A stretch of 64,000 nucleotides of DNA from Alkalibacter rhizosphaerae (GCF_017352215.1 NZ_CP071444.1:1674001-1738000); one strand, 5' to 3'. Shown: positions 1 through 8,805, counted from the stretch's first letter. The notes: generated by a model from the letters alone, not told the origin. Numbers and translations are program-made.

Positions 1-1
1 C

Positions 2-754
2 AGTTATCTGAATTTTCCAGGCATGGGAGATGACGTAAACTACGCCGAAGGGATCTTCGTGGGATACCGGTACTACGACATGAAAGAAATGGACGTCCAA
101 TTTCCCTTTGGGTTTGGCTTGTCCTATAGCACCTTCTCCATTGGAAACCTTCGGATGAACAAGGAAGAGTTGGGAGCGGAGGATCTGCTGAAGGTGGAAG
201 TGGATGTGACCAACACCGGAGATCGTGCCGGAGCAGAAGTGGTCCAGCTGTATGTTTCCGACAAGACAGGTTCTGCCATCCGACCGCCAAGAGAGCTGAA
301 AGGATTTGAAAAAGTGTTTTTAGAGCCAGGAGAGACCGAAACCATTTCTTTTGTCCTGGACCGAAGAAGCTTCTCCTGGTACCATGAAAAAATCCAGGAC
401 TGGTATGGAGCAGATGGAGCCTACGACATTTCCATCGGTTCTTCCTCCAGGGACATTTCCCTGTCTCAGGAAGTCCGGTTGACCGGAGCCGTGTCCATTC
501 CTCTGGAGATCCATCGAAACACCCGCATGGGTGACCTCCTGGCGGATCCCGAAACGGCAGCCTTTTTGAAGGTATACATGGAACCCTTGTTTTCCATGTT
601 TGACAAGCCGGATGGCGGGGATGCAGAGGCCAACGAAGTCCAGGATGCATTTTTCCAGACCATCATCATGGAATCTCCCCTGCGCTCCATAGCCGGATTT
701 GCCGGTCTCTCCCGAGAGGCGCTGGATCAGCTGATCCAGGAACTAAAGAAATAG
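2..754 (+). CDS. GH3 family beta-glucosidase, C-terminal part (5' end outside window)
   Basis: The reading frame is open from base 2, so the gene starts upstream and only about 250 C-terminal residues are visible. The first residues (NFPG, then EGIFVGYRYYD) are the conserved GH3 segment that follows the second catalytic domain, and about 100 residues later comes a fibronectin type III-like domain (roughly 60-130) typical of beta-glucosidases and beta-xylosidases. The last 80 residues form an extra tail outside that domain. The family hydrolyses terminal non-reducing beta-linked sugars; the actual substrate cannot be read because the N-terminal catalytic domain is missing. A methyltransferase follows 14 bases later. 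Confidence 0.88.
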   Translation, partial: SYLNFPGMGDDVNYAEGIFVGYRYYDMKEMDVQFPFGFGLSYSTFSIGNLRMNKEELGAEDLLKVEVDVTNTGDRAGAEVVQLYVSDKTGSAIRPPRELKGFEKVFLEPGETETISFVLDRRSFSWYHEKIQDWYGADGAYDISIGSSSRDISLSQEVRLTGAVSIPLEIHRNTRMGDLLADPETAAFLKVYMEPLFSMFDKPDGGDAEANEVQDAFFQTIIMESPLRSIAGFAGLSREALDQLIQELKK

Positions 755-768
755 AAGCAGGTGATAAA

Positions 769-1356
769 TTGACGTCCATTGATTACTACAATGAAAATGC
801 CAAAGAATTCATCCGATCCACCTTTCAGGCAGACATGAGGGAGTTGCTGGAGCAGTTTGCCGCCTATCTGCCTCCCGGCGCAAGGGTGTTGGATGTGGGG
901 TGCGGATCCGGACGGGACTGCCTTTGGTTTCAGTCCCAAGGTTTCGATGTTTATGCCCATGATGCCTCCGATGTACTGGTGGATCATTGCCAGGAATTTC
1001 TGGGAGAACGGGTGATCTGTGCAACCTTTGAAGAATACCAGACGGATCTTTCCTTTGACGGGATCTGGGCCTGTTCCAGCCTGCTCCATGTCCAGAGGAA
1101 GGATCTTCCCGGAATCCTGACGAAATATGCAGGTTTTTTAAAGCCGGGCGGCGCATTTTTCATGTCTTTCAAACGACGGGAAGAGGACCACAAAAAGGAT
1201 GGCAGGCATTTCACCAACATGACGGAAGATGGCCTTGCAAAACTGATTTCGGACATCCCGGGTCTGATCCTGGAGAAGATCATCATAACCAGTGATGTGC
1301 GAAAAGGACGGGAAGAGGAAGGCTGGGTCAGTGCCATTGCAAAAAGAACAAAATGA
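769..1356 (+). CDS. class I SAM-dependent methyltransferase
   Basis: A 195-residue Rossmann-fold methyltransferase. Motif I (VLDVGCGSG, residues 40-48) binds the SAM methionine side, an acidic residue follows at the end of strand 2, and the motif near FLKPGGAFFMSF is the post-motif strand seen in small-molecule methyltransferases. The start is TTG, preceded by AGCAGGTGA. It follows the glycosidase by 14 bases and may be cotranscribed with it. The substrate is not predictable; the compact single-domain form resembles UbiE/tellurite-resistance-type enzymes, but I see nothing that fixes the role. Confidence 0.85.
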   Translation: MTSIDYYNENAKEFIRSTFQADMRELLEQFAAYLPPGARVLDVGCGSGRDCLWFQSQGFDVYAHDASDVLVDHCQEFLGERVICATFEEYQTDLSFDGIWACSSLLHVQRKDLPGILTKYAGFLKPGGAFFMSFKRREEDHKKDGRHFTNMTEDGLAKLISDIPGLILEKIIITSDVRKGREEEGWVSAIAKRTK

Positions 1357-1372
1357 ATCCAGCTTAACGTTA

Positions 1373-1401
1373 TTGAATTAAATACATAACGATGTTATAC
1401 T
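1373..1401 (+). promoter_or_regulatory. sigma-A promoter for the transporter operon
   Basis: TTGAAT (1373-1378) and TATACT (1396-1401) are separated by exactly 17 bases, 60 bases ahead of the first gene of the ABC transporter operon. The promoter sits in an imperfect dyad (TAACGTTAT ... ATAACGATGTTA, about 1366-1397), which could be an operator for a metal-responsive repressor; that part is only inference. Confidence 0.65.
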
Positions 1402-1460
1402 AAATCTAGCGCAACTAAATTTTGGAAGCAGCTACATACTATCTGGAGGAGGTATAACAC

Positions 1461-2048
1461 GTGAAAAAAAGCATGAAAGTAATGGCATTATTGTTGATCG
1501 TACTCATGTTGGTAGGAGGTGCCGTCATGGCAAGTGGATCCGGCGACGGCAGCGGGGGAGGTCAGGACGACCCATTGATGCTGGTGTCATCCAGTATTGC
1601 CGACGGAGCAAAAGATGTGGCACTAAATGTAAAGATCCGAATGGAATTCAACAAGAATGTCACTTTTGATACGGTTCGGGCAGGAAATGCCAGCGCCATT
1701 ACCGTCAAGGATGATGGCGGCAAGGCAGTGAATGCCAAAGTGGTATTGGCGGATGCCGTCAACACGGAAGAACGTAATTTTGCCAACGTGGAATTCCCGG
1801 ACGGATTGAAGGCGGATACCACCTATACATTGACCATTGCTCAAAGCATGGAAAGCAAGTCCGGCGACAACATGGCGGCACCGGTAAACATCGAGTTTAC
1901 GACGGCGGCTGCGGCGGCTGGCGGATCGAGCACCACATCAAATCCGACGACCGGGGATGATGGTTATGCAACTATGGCAACGACAGCAGCCTTGTTGTAT
2001 GTCCTGGGATATGCTGTTTTGAAAATTCGAAAAAGACGATCGGCATGA
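1461..2048 (+). CDS. wall-anchored Ig-like surface protein with NPTTG sorting signal
   Basis: A secreted 195-residue protein. Residues 1-25 form a signal peptide; a Gly/Ser linker follows; residues about 35-145 form one bacterial Ig-like domain of the SbsA/Big_5 type (SSSIADGAKDVALN at its start, IEFTT at its end). The C-terminus has NPTTGDD, then about 18 hydrophobic residues, then KIRKRR, the classic order of a sortase signal, here of the NPxTG variety. GGAGG precedes ATG with good spacing. It heads the FecCD-type ABC operon, so an exterior capture or spacer role for the imported ligand is plausible but unproven. No sortase gene is in the window. Confidence 0.75.
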   Translation: MKKSMKVMALLLIVLMLVGGAVMASGSGDGSGGGQDDPLMLVSSSIADGAKDVALNVKIRMEFNKNVTFDTVRAGNASAITVKDDGGKAVNAKVVLADAVNTEERNFANVEFPDGLKADTTYTLTIAQSMESKSGDNMAAPVNIEFTTAAAAAGGSSTTSNPTTGDDGYATMATTAALLYVLGYAVLKIRKRRSA

Positions 2049-2054
2049 CATCAG

Positions 2055-2084
2055 ATCCATGCAGGTGCTTGCACCTGCATGGAT
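2055..2084 (+). terminator. perfect 14-bp hairpin between surface protein and permease
   Basis: Arms 2055-2068 and 2071-2084 are perfectly complementary around TT. Only a weak TTTCTT follows, so this is more likely an attenuator or RNA-processing/stabilising hairpin than a full terminator. It would let the surface protein be made in excess of the transporter. The permease ribosome binding site lies just behind it. Confidence 0.6.
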
Positions 2085-2100
2085 TTCTTGGAGGTGGATG

Positions 2101-3117
2101 ATGAATCGAATTCTACAGCATAAATGGATATCCAGGATCTTGCTATTCTTGTTGCCGGGTGGAGCCATTTTTTTCACCCTTTTCATGGGCCGATATCAAA
2201 TCGGTTTTTTTGACGTCCTGCAGGTATTGTTGCCCTGGAGCAAGGAGACATCGACCTTGCCTTCGGAATTCTGGACCATCGTCTATCAGCTTCGTCTGCC
2301 CAGAGCACTGGCGGGAGCCATGATCGGAGGAGTGCTAGCCGTCAGTGGAGCGGCGTATCAAGGGGTTTTTCGAAATCCTCTTGTCAATTCCGGCATACTG
2401 GGTGTGGCCAGTGGAGCCAGTTTCGGAGCTTCGCTGGCCATCGTGGTTTTTGGCGGCGGGTATCTGAATTATTTTCTTTCCTTTACTTTCGGCATGGTGG
2501 CGGTGATGCTGGCCTATTTTGCCGGCAGGATCTACGGGACTACACCCACTGTCACGCTTATTTTGGGTGGAGTGGTGGTATCCAGCTTTTTTGGTGCGTT
2601 TACGTCCATGTTGAAATATGTGGCAGATCCCTATTCGGAACTTCCCGCTCTGACCTTCTGGGCCATGGGGAGTTTGTCCTCCATCGGATTCAAGCACTTT
2701 GTCGCTTTCATTCCCATGTTGATGGGGGTGGGGCTGATCTACATGTCCCGATGGAAGATCAATGTCCTGTCCATGGGGGACAAGGAAGCGGCCACCCTGG
2801 GTGTGGATACAAAATTATATAAAATGTTGATCATTGGAGGAGCGACTCTGGCCACCAGTTCTGCCGTCTGCATCAGCGGAACCATCGGATGGGTGGGTCT
2901 GATCATTCCCCACATCGGTCGGATGATCGTTGGAAACGACAATACAAAACTGATCCCATGGAGCATGTCTTTGGGAGCGACGTTTACCGTGTTGGTGGAT
3001 ACGGCATCCCGGACCGTCAGCACATCCGAGATCCCCATCGGGATCCTGACCGCTATCGTCGGTACGCCTTTCTTCGTTTACTTGTTGAAGAAAACAAAGG
3101 GAGGTGGATGGACATGA
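2101..3117 (+). CDS. FecCD-family ABC transporter permease
   Basis: A 338-residue polytopic membrane protein of the BtuC/FecCD/FhuB family, which moves iron-siderophores, haem, cobalamin or (in MolB-type members) molybdate into the cell. RLPRALAG near residue 60, GVFRNPLV near 90 and GWVGLIIPHIGR near 265 are family signatures; about 8-10 membrane segments are apparent. I chose ATG 2101 because GGAGGTGG lies six bases before it; an in-frame ATG at 2098 is too close and one at 2059 is buried in the upstream hairpin. Its stop overlaps the ATPase start (ATGA), indicating translational coupling. Confidence 0.92.
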   Translation: MNRILQHKWISRILLFLLPGGAIFFTLFMGRYQIGFFDVLQVLLPWSKETSTLPSEFWTIVYQLRLPRALAGAMIGGVLAVSGAAYQGVFRNPLVNSGILGVASGASFGASLAIVVFGGGYLNYFLSFTFGMVAVMLAYFAGRIYGTTPTVTLILGGVVVSSFFGAFTSMLKYVADPYSELPALTFWAMGSLSSIGFKHFVAFIPMLMGVGLIYMSRWKINVLSMGDKEAATLGVDTKLYKMLIIGGATLATSSAVCISGTIGWVGLIIPHIGRMIVGNDNTKLIPWSMSLGATFTVLVDTASRTVSTSEIPIGILTAIVGTPFFVYLLKKTKGGGWT

Positions 3118-3923
3118 GCCGTATTTTGGAAATCGCGGACCTTTCCTTTTCATATCCCGCCAAGGAGGTATTCAAGAAGGTATCCATCAATATGGATCAG
3201 GGGGAGATCCTTTGTCTGATGGGGCCCAACGGTTGTGGAAAAACGACCTTGTTGGATACGATCATGGGGATCCATAAAGCGGAACATGGAAGGATCAAAC
3301 TGATGAACCAGGATCTGTTGACCTATAGCCGCAAGGAACTTTCCAAACTGATCGCCTATGTACCTCAGGTCCATCAAGTGGTTTTTCCATATACAGTAAA
3401 ACAGATCGTGTTGATGGGCAGAACTTCTTACGTGGGAACTTTTAGTGAACCAGGCAAAACGGATCATAAAGCGGTGGAAGATGCCATGGATCTGGTAGGG
3501 ATCGCAGGCATGGCCGACAAGCCCTACTCCCAACTATCGGGAGGCGAAGTCAAGCTGGTGCTGCTGGCTCGGGCATTATGCCAACAGGCACCACTCTTGA
3601 TCATGGATGAACCCACGGCCAATCTGGATTTCAAAAACGAGTTGATCTTTCTGGAAACCATCGTGAGGCTCAACAAAAGGGATGATCGTTCCATATTGAT
3701 GGCCACCCACTCTCCGGAACATGCATTTTATCTTCAGGGAAAGGGATCTAAGGTCCGCGCATCCATGATGAGCGGCGGCCGAATCGTGGCCCAAGGTTCC
3801 CCGGAGAAAATCATCACGGAAGAAAATATCGAACAGGTCTATGGAGTGCGATCGGCGATCCTGCTGGATCATGACCAGGAGGGTACACCGATCCGAAGCA
3901 TCACCCTGAGAGGCATCCTTTGA
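3114..3923 (+). CDS. FecE-type ABC transporter ATP-binding protein
   Basis: A 269-residue cytoplasmic ATPase that powers the FecCD permease. Walker A is GPNGCGKT (37-44), the signature is LSGGE, Walker B ends LLIMDEP, and the switch histidine lies in ATHSPEH. The Q-loop is in YVPQVHQ. ATG 3114 overlaps the permease stop in an ATGA, and GGGAGGTGG is placed nine bases ahead; an upstream in-frame ATG at 3108 is also possible. The substrate-binding lipoprotein follows after 22 bases. Confidence 0.92.
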   Translation: MSRILEIADLSFSYPAKEVFKKVSINMDQGEILCLMGPNGCGKTTLLDTIMGIHKAEHGRIKLMNQDLLTYSRKELSKLIAYVPQVHQVVFPYTVKQIVLMGRTSYVGTFSEPGKTDHKAVEDAMDLVGIAGMADKPYSQLSGGEVKLVLLARALCQQAPLLIMDEPTANLDFKNELIFLETIVRLNKRDDRSILMATHSPEHAFYLQGKGSKVRASMMSGGRIVAQGSPEKIITEENIEQVYGVRSAILLDHDQEGTPIRSITLRGIL

Positions 3924-3945
3924 AAAAACGACAGGAGGCGAAAAA

Positions 3946-5037
3946 GTGATAAAAAAAGCGAAGGTCCATGTTTGGATATGGATCGTGATATTGATGCTGG
4001 CCGGATGCAGCAATACTGCCGGTGAAATAAAGAACAACGGGAATCAGACGGATCCCAAGGAGCCCATCGTGGTAACAGACAGCGTAAACAGGATCGTGGA
4101 GATCCCTTTGGAGTGGGATGCCATTGCTACCCTGGATCCCTTCGCCGGACAATGCGTGATCATGTACGGCCACGGAGACCACATGCCGGCCACCATCAAC
4201 GGAGTGAAGCGGGATCTGCTGCTTCGGGAAATGTCTCCGACTCTGGAGGATGCAGCGGTGGTGAAGGACAGCGGATCCATGAACGCAGAGGCGGTATTGT
4301 CCATGGGGATCGATTTTATGTTTGTTAAAAGCGACATGTATTTTAATGATGCAGAAAAGGACAAACTGGACAAAACGGGGATCCCATATATCGTCATCGA
4401 CTACCGAACCATCGAAGAGCAGATGGAGGCATTCATGCTGATCGGAAAGGCCTTGGGGGAAGAAAAAGAGGCGCAGGACATGATCGACTGGTATAATGAA
4501 TCCATAGATCTGGTAGAAGAAGTGGTATCCAAGGTACCCCAGGAAGAACGACCTAAATTGTATCATTCCGTCAACGAAGCATTGCGAACGGATGTTGACG
4601 GAAGCCTGGAGGCGGAATGGATCGGGATAACGGGAGTTTACAACGTATCCCTGGAAGATGACCTGTTCTTGAATGAAGGAAAGACCTATACCAACCTGGA
4701 ACAAATCTATACATGGGATCCGGATCTGATCATCTGCAATGAAAGCGGGATCGATGAATTCATATTGTCGGATCCAAAGTGGGGAGGATTGCGGGCCGTA
4801 CGGGAAAAGCAAGTATACCAGATCCCCATCGGTGTTTCCCGCTGGGGTCATCCCAGCAGCACGGAGACTTCACTTGGGATCTTGTGGCTGGCGGATCTTT
4901 TGTATGCCGATTATTTTGACGACTTTGACTTGAAGCAGGTCATGTACGACTATTATTTGCGATTCTACGAATATGACGCATCCGATGAAATGCTGGAGAA
5001 GATCTTGTCCGGTAAAGGCATTCGAGCACCCAACTAA
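3946..5037 (+). CDS. FecB/BtuF-type substrate-binding lipoprotein
   Basis: A 363-residue extracellular lipoprotein. A GTG start follows AGGAGG; the signal peptide ends in the lipobox LAGC with the lipidated cysteine at residue 21. The mature part begins with VTDSVNRIVEIP, the opening typical of class III binding proteins, with two lobes and no hinge. The stretch VSRWGHPSSTETS near residue 300 resembles members taken to bind iron complexes, corrinoids or, in the MolA branch, molybdate/tungstate. The ligand cannot be settled from sequence; presence of a tungsten-type maturase elsewhere in the window makes an oxyanion worth testing. Confidence 0.88.
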   Translation: MIKKAKVHVWIWIVILMLAGCSNTAGEIKNNGNQTDPKEPIVVTDSVNRIVEIPLEWDAIATLDPFAGQCVIMYGHGDHMPATINGVKRDLLLREMSPTLEDAAVVKDSGSMNAEAVLSMGIDFMFVKSDMYFNDAEKDKLDKTGIPYIVIDYRTIEEQMEAFMLIGKALGEEKEAQDMIDWYNESIDLVEEVVSKVPQEERPKLYHSVNEALRTDVDGSLEAEWIGITGVYNVSLEDDLFLNEGKTYTNLEQIYTWDPDLIICNESGIDEFILSDPKWGGLRAVREKQVYQIPIGVSRWGHPSSTETSLGILWLADLLYADYFDDFDLKQVMYDYYLRFYEYDASDEMLEKILSGKGIRAPN

Positions 5038-5066
5038 AAGAAAGTGAAATGGATAGGAGGAATTTT

Positions 5067-5828
5067 ATGAAACTGTTGCTGTGTATCGACGACACGGACA
5101 ATTTGGAAAGTATTGGAACCGGCGAATTGCTGGAGAACCTGTGCAAAGAACTGGAAGGACCGGGATGGGCCCGTACCGGATTTATTTCCCGTCACCAATT
5201 GTATGTCCACGAAGACATTCCTTACACATCCCACAACAGTTCCATGTGCACTTCTGTTGAACTGGAAGATGACCGGATGGAAGAACTTGTCCGGTTTGCC
5301 CGAGAGTATTTGATCAAACATGCTGCAGAAGGATCGGATCCGGGATTATGCATCCTTGTTCCGGAAAAGCTGACTTCTCTGGAAAAGGAAGGATTGATGG
5401 AGTTTGGACAGCGTGCCAAGATCGAGGTGTTGGATAAAAACCAAGCCTACGATTTTGCCAAAGCCCACGAGCATGCCCTTCTTCTCAGCGAGCATGGCGG
5501 CACGGGAGACGGGATCATCGGAGCCCTTGCGGGATGTGGATTGCGCATGTACGGAAGCGACGGCAGGTTGAAGGGGAAAATAAAACCCCAAGATCCTGGA
5601 GAGGTCCAAAGGGCAAAAGAGGTTTGCGAGCGGTATGGATTCGGCCAAGTCCTGACGGAAGAATTCGAGCCCATCCCACTGGATGATTTGGTCATGTCGG
5701 CAACTCAGATCAAACCGGTCCTGTGGAAACACGAACCCGTCGTCTTGGTGGAACCCTTTGACGGAGAAGAAGCCCAGTGGAGGATCATTGAGAAAAACGA
5801 TCTGAACAAAAAGAGGATCGGACGATGA
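5067..5828 (+). CDS. TiaS-like (tRNA-Ile2 agmatinylcytidine synthase-related) protein
   Basis: A 253-residue protein. The N-terminus (LLCIDDTDN, then GTGELL) and the later GGTGDGIIGALAG match conserved segments of TiaS, the archaeal enzyme that joins agmatine to C34 of tRNA-Ile2. Archaeal TiaS is about 420 residues and carries an OB fold and zinc ribbon, both absent here. Bacteria use TilS for that codon, so the true reaction is probably different. ATG 5067 follows GGAGG by six bases. It is the fifth gene of the transporter operon and overlaps the next gene in an ATGA. Family link is fairly sure; function is unknown. Confidence 0.7.
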   Translation: MKLLLCIDDTDNLESIGTGELLENLCKELEGPGWARTGFISRHQLYVHEDIPYTSHNSSMCTSVELEDDRMEELVRFAREYLIKHAAEGSDPGLCILVPEKLTSLEKEGLMEFGQRAKIEVLDKNQAYDFAKAHEHALLLSEHGGTGDGIIGALAGCGLRMYGSDGRLKGKIKPQDPGEVQRAKEVCERYGFGQVLTEEFEPIPLDDLVMSATQIKPVLWKHEPVVLVEPFDGEEAQWRIIEKNDLNKKRIGR

Positions 5829-6031
5829 ATTTTTGGTCTGAAAATGGCGAAAAGAAGATCTTTGCTGGAGGCAAGGACCACTATGAAGAAGCAGCGGCCC
5901 TTGCAGGAAAATGCATTTACTTCAAGGAAGATGATGAGGACGAGCAAATGGCCCCCGAAAAGATCAGTTGCTACAATTGCCGGTATCGACGATGGACGGC
6001 CGACAGTTTTCAATGCATGAAAAAGGATTGA
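5825..6031 (+). CDS. small four-cysteine protein, probable zinc- or Fe-S-binding
   Basis: A 68-residue acidic-centred protein with cysteines at 30, 49, 52 and 64 (C-x18-C-x2-C-x11-C), enough to hold one zinc or a small cluster. Its ATG overlaps the TiaS-like stop (ATGA), so the two are almost certainly coupled. Because the TiaS-like protein lacks the zinc ribbon of its archaeal relatives, this protein could supply such a module in trans; that is inference. It ends nine bases before the convergent XRE gene with no visible terminator. Confidence 0.75.
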   Translation: MNFWSENGEKKIFAGGKDHYEEAAALAGKCIYFKEDDEDEQMAPEKISCYNCRYRRWTADSFQCMKKD

Positions 6032-6040
6032 GACGGATCG

Positions 6041-7567
6041 TCAATTCACACCTACATATTTTTTCAGCGTGTTCAGCACGGTCTCTCTGCTTTTGGGATC
6101 CGTTCGGATGCGCTGAAATTTTGTCTGGAGATAGTCCCAGAAAGCGGCGGTGAGGTAGGGTTCGTTCAAGGCAAATACAACGGACGATGGTCCGGATTTG
6201 GCCACGATGGCGCCGGTATTTTCTTTTACATACAGGGAAAAATCCCCACCAATCTGCGTTTCCGTCAAGTGGACATGATAATTGGGGACCGTCTCCAAGA
6301 TATGAATGATATGGCGAAGGTGCTCCAGATATTCTTCTTTGGAGTAATAGATTTCCGGCAGATCAAAGATGTCTCCAAAAAGAATGGGGATCTTTTTTTC
6401 GTTCCATTCGTTTATATCCGGCAGATGTAGGATCTCTGTGAAAGTGTGATTGGATGTTGTATCGTGAAAGGATCGAATGCGTTGCTGATGGATCTCCAAA
6501 AGATCATCCCGTATGGAACCATGGTATCGACGCATCCAGGAAGCAACCATCTTTTCCGGCAGGGTCACCAGGGACAATCCGTTGTTCATCAGGATGGTAT
6601 TGCTTTCATGTTTGTCAAAATTCAAAAGAAGGCCTATGCAGGCAGGTTGGTCTTTTTTTGTCAAGATCGTCATCAAGGGACGGCATCGCGCCAGGTAGCT
6701 TTCATATTCCTTCTGGAAGGAAGCAACGGCATCCGGATCGTGCAAAAGCATGTTTGCTGCAGCGTTTTCCTGGCTGCCTACGGACGTGGAGACCAGTGCG
6801 CTGACAGAAGGAGCAACGAACAAGGTCCGTTTAAAGACACCGTCTTTTACTTTCGGGTAGTAGTAGGGTTCGATGGAGCCGGTCATGTACAAGGGCAGCC
6901 ATCGGCCGATGGCGGAAAGCAATTCGTCCAGATCCCGGTTGATGTTGTGGATGATCTTGATCTTGCATCCGAGGAGGATGACTTCCTGCAGCAGGCTTGC
7001 CCACTTGGCGGTAAAAGACAGGTCCTCCGTCAGCCAGCTCATGTTTTCATCGCTGTATAAAAGAAGAGGCACCGGTTTTTTGGTGTGGATCACTTGAGAT
7101 AGAAATTCTATGACGGCATCTCTTTTCCCCTGGATGCCATAGTGGAATTGGATCGGTTCAGCATCGGGAACAACAGAAGCGGAGGAAGGACGTTTTGGAT
7201 TTTGGTCGAAAGAAAAGGAAGAAAAGCGATGGAGAAAATGATCCATGTTTCCCGTTTTTCCAACCACATTTCCATCCAACCATTGAAGCAAGATCGATGA
7301 CAGATCGTCCAGAGCAGGTTCGATTCCCCAGTCGGATCGAAGCGCTTCCTTGAGCGCATTGATCTGATATTCTTCTTTCAGATTCTTTGCAAAACAACCG
7401 GCCATCCGTTGAAGGTAGCCGGCACCGGAAACAGGTTTCCTGCTTCCGTTTTTCAAGCGGCTGATGTGGGAGGCGTCCAAGGAAGTGTGCTTCGCCAGTG
7501 TGCTGTTGGTCATGTTTGTCAAGGTCATCAAATATTGCAGTTTATCATGAAATTCCATAATATACAT
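6041..7567 (-). CDS. large XRE-family HTH regulator
   Basis: A 508-residue protein. Residues about 8-65 form an XRE helix-turn-helix (NSTLAKHTSLDASHISRLKNG). The other 440 residues show no domain I can name; they look soluble and globular, which suggests a sensor or effector part rather than a simple repressor. ATG 7567 is preceded by GGGAAGGGATC on the minus strand; a second ATG at 7558 lacks its own site. It lies between the transporter operon (convergent) and the DUF2974 gene, whose end is 39 bases upstream of it. Target genes are unknown. Confidence 0.75.
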   Translation of the reverse strand: MYIMEFHDKLQYLMTLTNMTNSTLAKHTSLDASHISRLKNGSRKPVSGAGYLQRMAGCFAKNLKEEYQINALKEALRSDWGIEPALDDLSSILLQWLDGNVVGKTGNMDHFLHRFSSFSFDQNPKRPSSASVVPDAEPIQFHYGIQGKRDAVIEFLSQVIHTKKPVPLLLYSDENMSWLTEDLSFTAKWASLLQEVILLGCKIKIIHNINRDLDELLSAIGRWLPLYMTGSIEPYYYPKVKDGVFKRTLFVAPSVSALVSTSVGSQENAAANMLLHDPDAVASFQKEYESYLARCRPLMTILTKKDQPACIGLLLNFDKHESNTILMNNGLSLVTLPEKMVASWMRRYHGSIRDDLLEIHQQRIRSFHDTTSNHTFTEILHLPDINEWNEKKIPILFGDIFDLPEIYYSKEEYLEHLRHIIHILETVPNYHVHLTETQIGGDFSLYVKENTGAIVAKSGPSSVVFALNEPYLTAAFWDYLQTKFQRIRTDPKSRETVLNTLKKYVGVN

Positions 7568-7605
7568 CGATCCCTTCCCGTGAAGTTCTTGTTTACATTT
7601 AACAC

Positions 7606-8805
7606 TTAGTCACGGTTCGTGTCAAGAGAGTTTTCGGACTTCTCTTTGAGGTTTTTTTTCTTTCGCCATGGCAATTTGCTTTTTAAAGCTCTGCCGATGT
7701 ATTTCTTAACGATCCTTTTCAGGGAGTCGAATTTTTCTTCCAATACTTCCTGGGTCTGTGGATCCAACTCCGGTTTTTTGTTTTTCAATTCCTTCCAGAG
7801 TCCGAGGGTATCTTTGGTAGCGTCCGGTTTCAAGGTCCCGTTGGATGCACCAAGCATGTCGAACAGTCCATCCAGGAGGATCCGGCGTTCTTCCAGGTCC
7901 ATTTCTCCCACCCAGGATTGAATGATCTTTTCATTCATCTTGGAGAATTCACTCAGCTTGCCTTCCACAAATCCGTTTGGAGAGATCATCCAGCGAAAAG
8001 GATTGTGCTGGTCGAACATTTTTCCCTCCGAATCGACAACGATGGTTTTGCCGAGAAGGGGGAAGAACTTCCCGACGATGGTGTCTTCCGGCATGAAGTG
8101 AAGGATCCGGTCTTCCACTGGTTGAAAATCCTTTCGGTCCAATACGCTGAAGTTGAATCCCAAGCCGTCGAAACTGTAGATTTTTTGAAGTCGATCTTGA
8201 TCGCCGGCACCGATTTTCGTGGCAGAGTAGACGGACAAGTGACCGCCTTTGGAATGACCGGCTAGGGCAAAGGTGCTGGATTCCATGGATAAGACCTTTT
8301 TCAGATAGATCTCTGCAGAATCTTGGGCAGGGATCTTTTCCTTGTAAAAGGTTTGGAAGTCTTCCTTCCAGCCTACCCATTTGTTGTCGGTCCCACGGTA
8401 GGTGACCACGAATCGGGGCGTTCGATGGAAAATATCATGTTCCAGAAGAAAAAATGTCAAGGCGGCAAATTGCTGGCTGTTGTCATAATCGATTTTTTCT
8501 TCAAAATAAGCCAAACCAACGGATCCGAACCGCGGAGAATCGGCGATCATGGACAGAAGATTCAATACATTTTTGTCGTAGGAGGAATTTGGCTGGTAGT
8601 CATTTCCCAGTTGCTGTTTTCGTTTTTGAAACAGGTTTGCGGCGTGATGAAGTGTGATGTAGCGATGGCTGTCGCCCGTCGTTCCCACGATTCCGTTCCA
8701 GTTGACATAGCTGATCATGGTAAAGACGGCTGCATCCAGTTCATTCATGGGGTCGTACTCGAATTTGATATCCTTGCGCCATTGCACATAATCCAATAGG
8801 TTCAT
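7606..8805 (-). CDS. DUF2974 (Mbeg1-like) alpha/beta hydrolase
   Basis: A 399-residue lipase-like protein. TYRGTD (135-140) is the oxyanion segment and GHSKGG (183-188, nucleophile Ser185) the elbow found in DUF2974 proteins, which belong to the alpha/beta hydrolase superfamily. No signal peptide is apparent, so it is probably cytoplasmic. The last 40 residues are very Lys-rich. ATG is preceded by GAGGAG. Substrate is not known for the family. Confidence 0.85.
   Translation of the reverse strand: MNLLDYVQWRKDIKFEYDPMNELDAAVFTMISYVNWNGIVGTTGDSHRYITLHHAANLFQKRKQQLGNDYQPNSSYDKNVLNLLSMIADSPRFGSVGLAYFEEKIDYDNSQQFAALTFFLLEHDIFHRTPRFVVTYRGTDNKWVGWKEDFQTFYKEKIPAQDSAEIYLKKVLSMESSTFALAGHSKGGHLSVYSATKIGAGDQDRLQKIYSFDGLGFNFSVLDRKDFQPVEDRILHFMPEDTIVGKFFPLLGKTIVVDSEGKMFDQHNPFRWMISPNGFVEGKLSEFSKMNEKIIQSWVGEMDLEERRILLDGLFDMLGASNGTLKPDATKDTLGLWKELKNKKPELDPQTQEVLEEKFDSLKRIVKKYIGRALKSKLPWRKKKNLKEKSENSLDTNRD

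Noticed and set aside
2059-2100. Upstream-extended start for the permease.
   Set aside because: The extension lies in the hairpin and the binding-site region; GGAGGTGG supports 2101.
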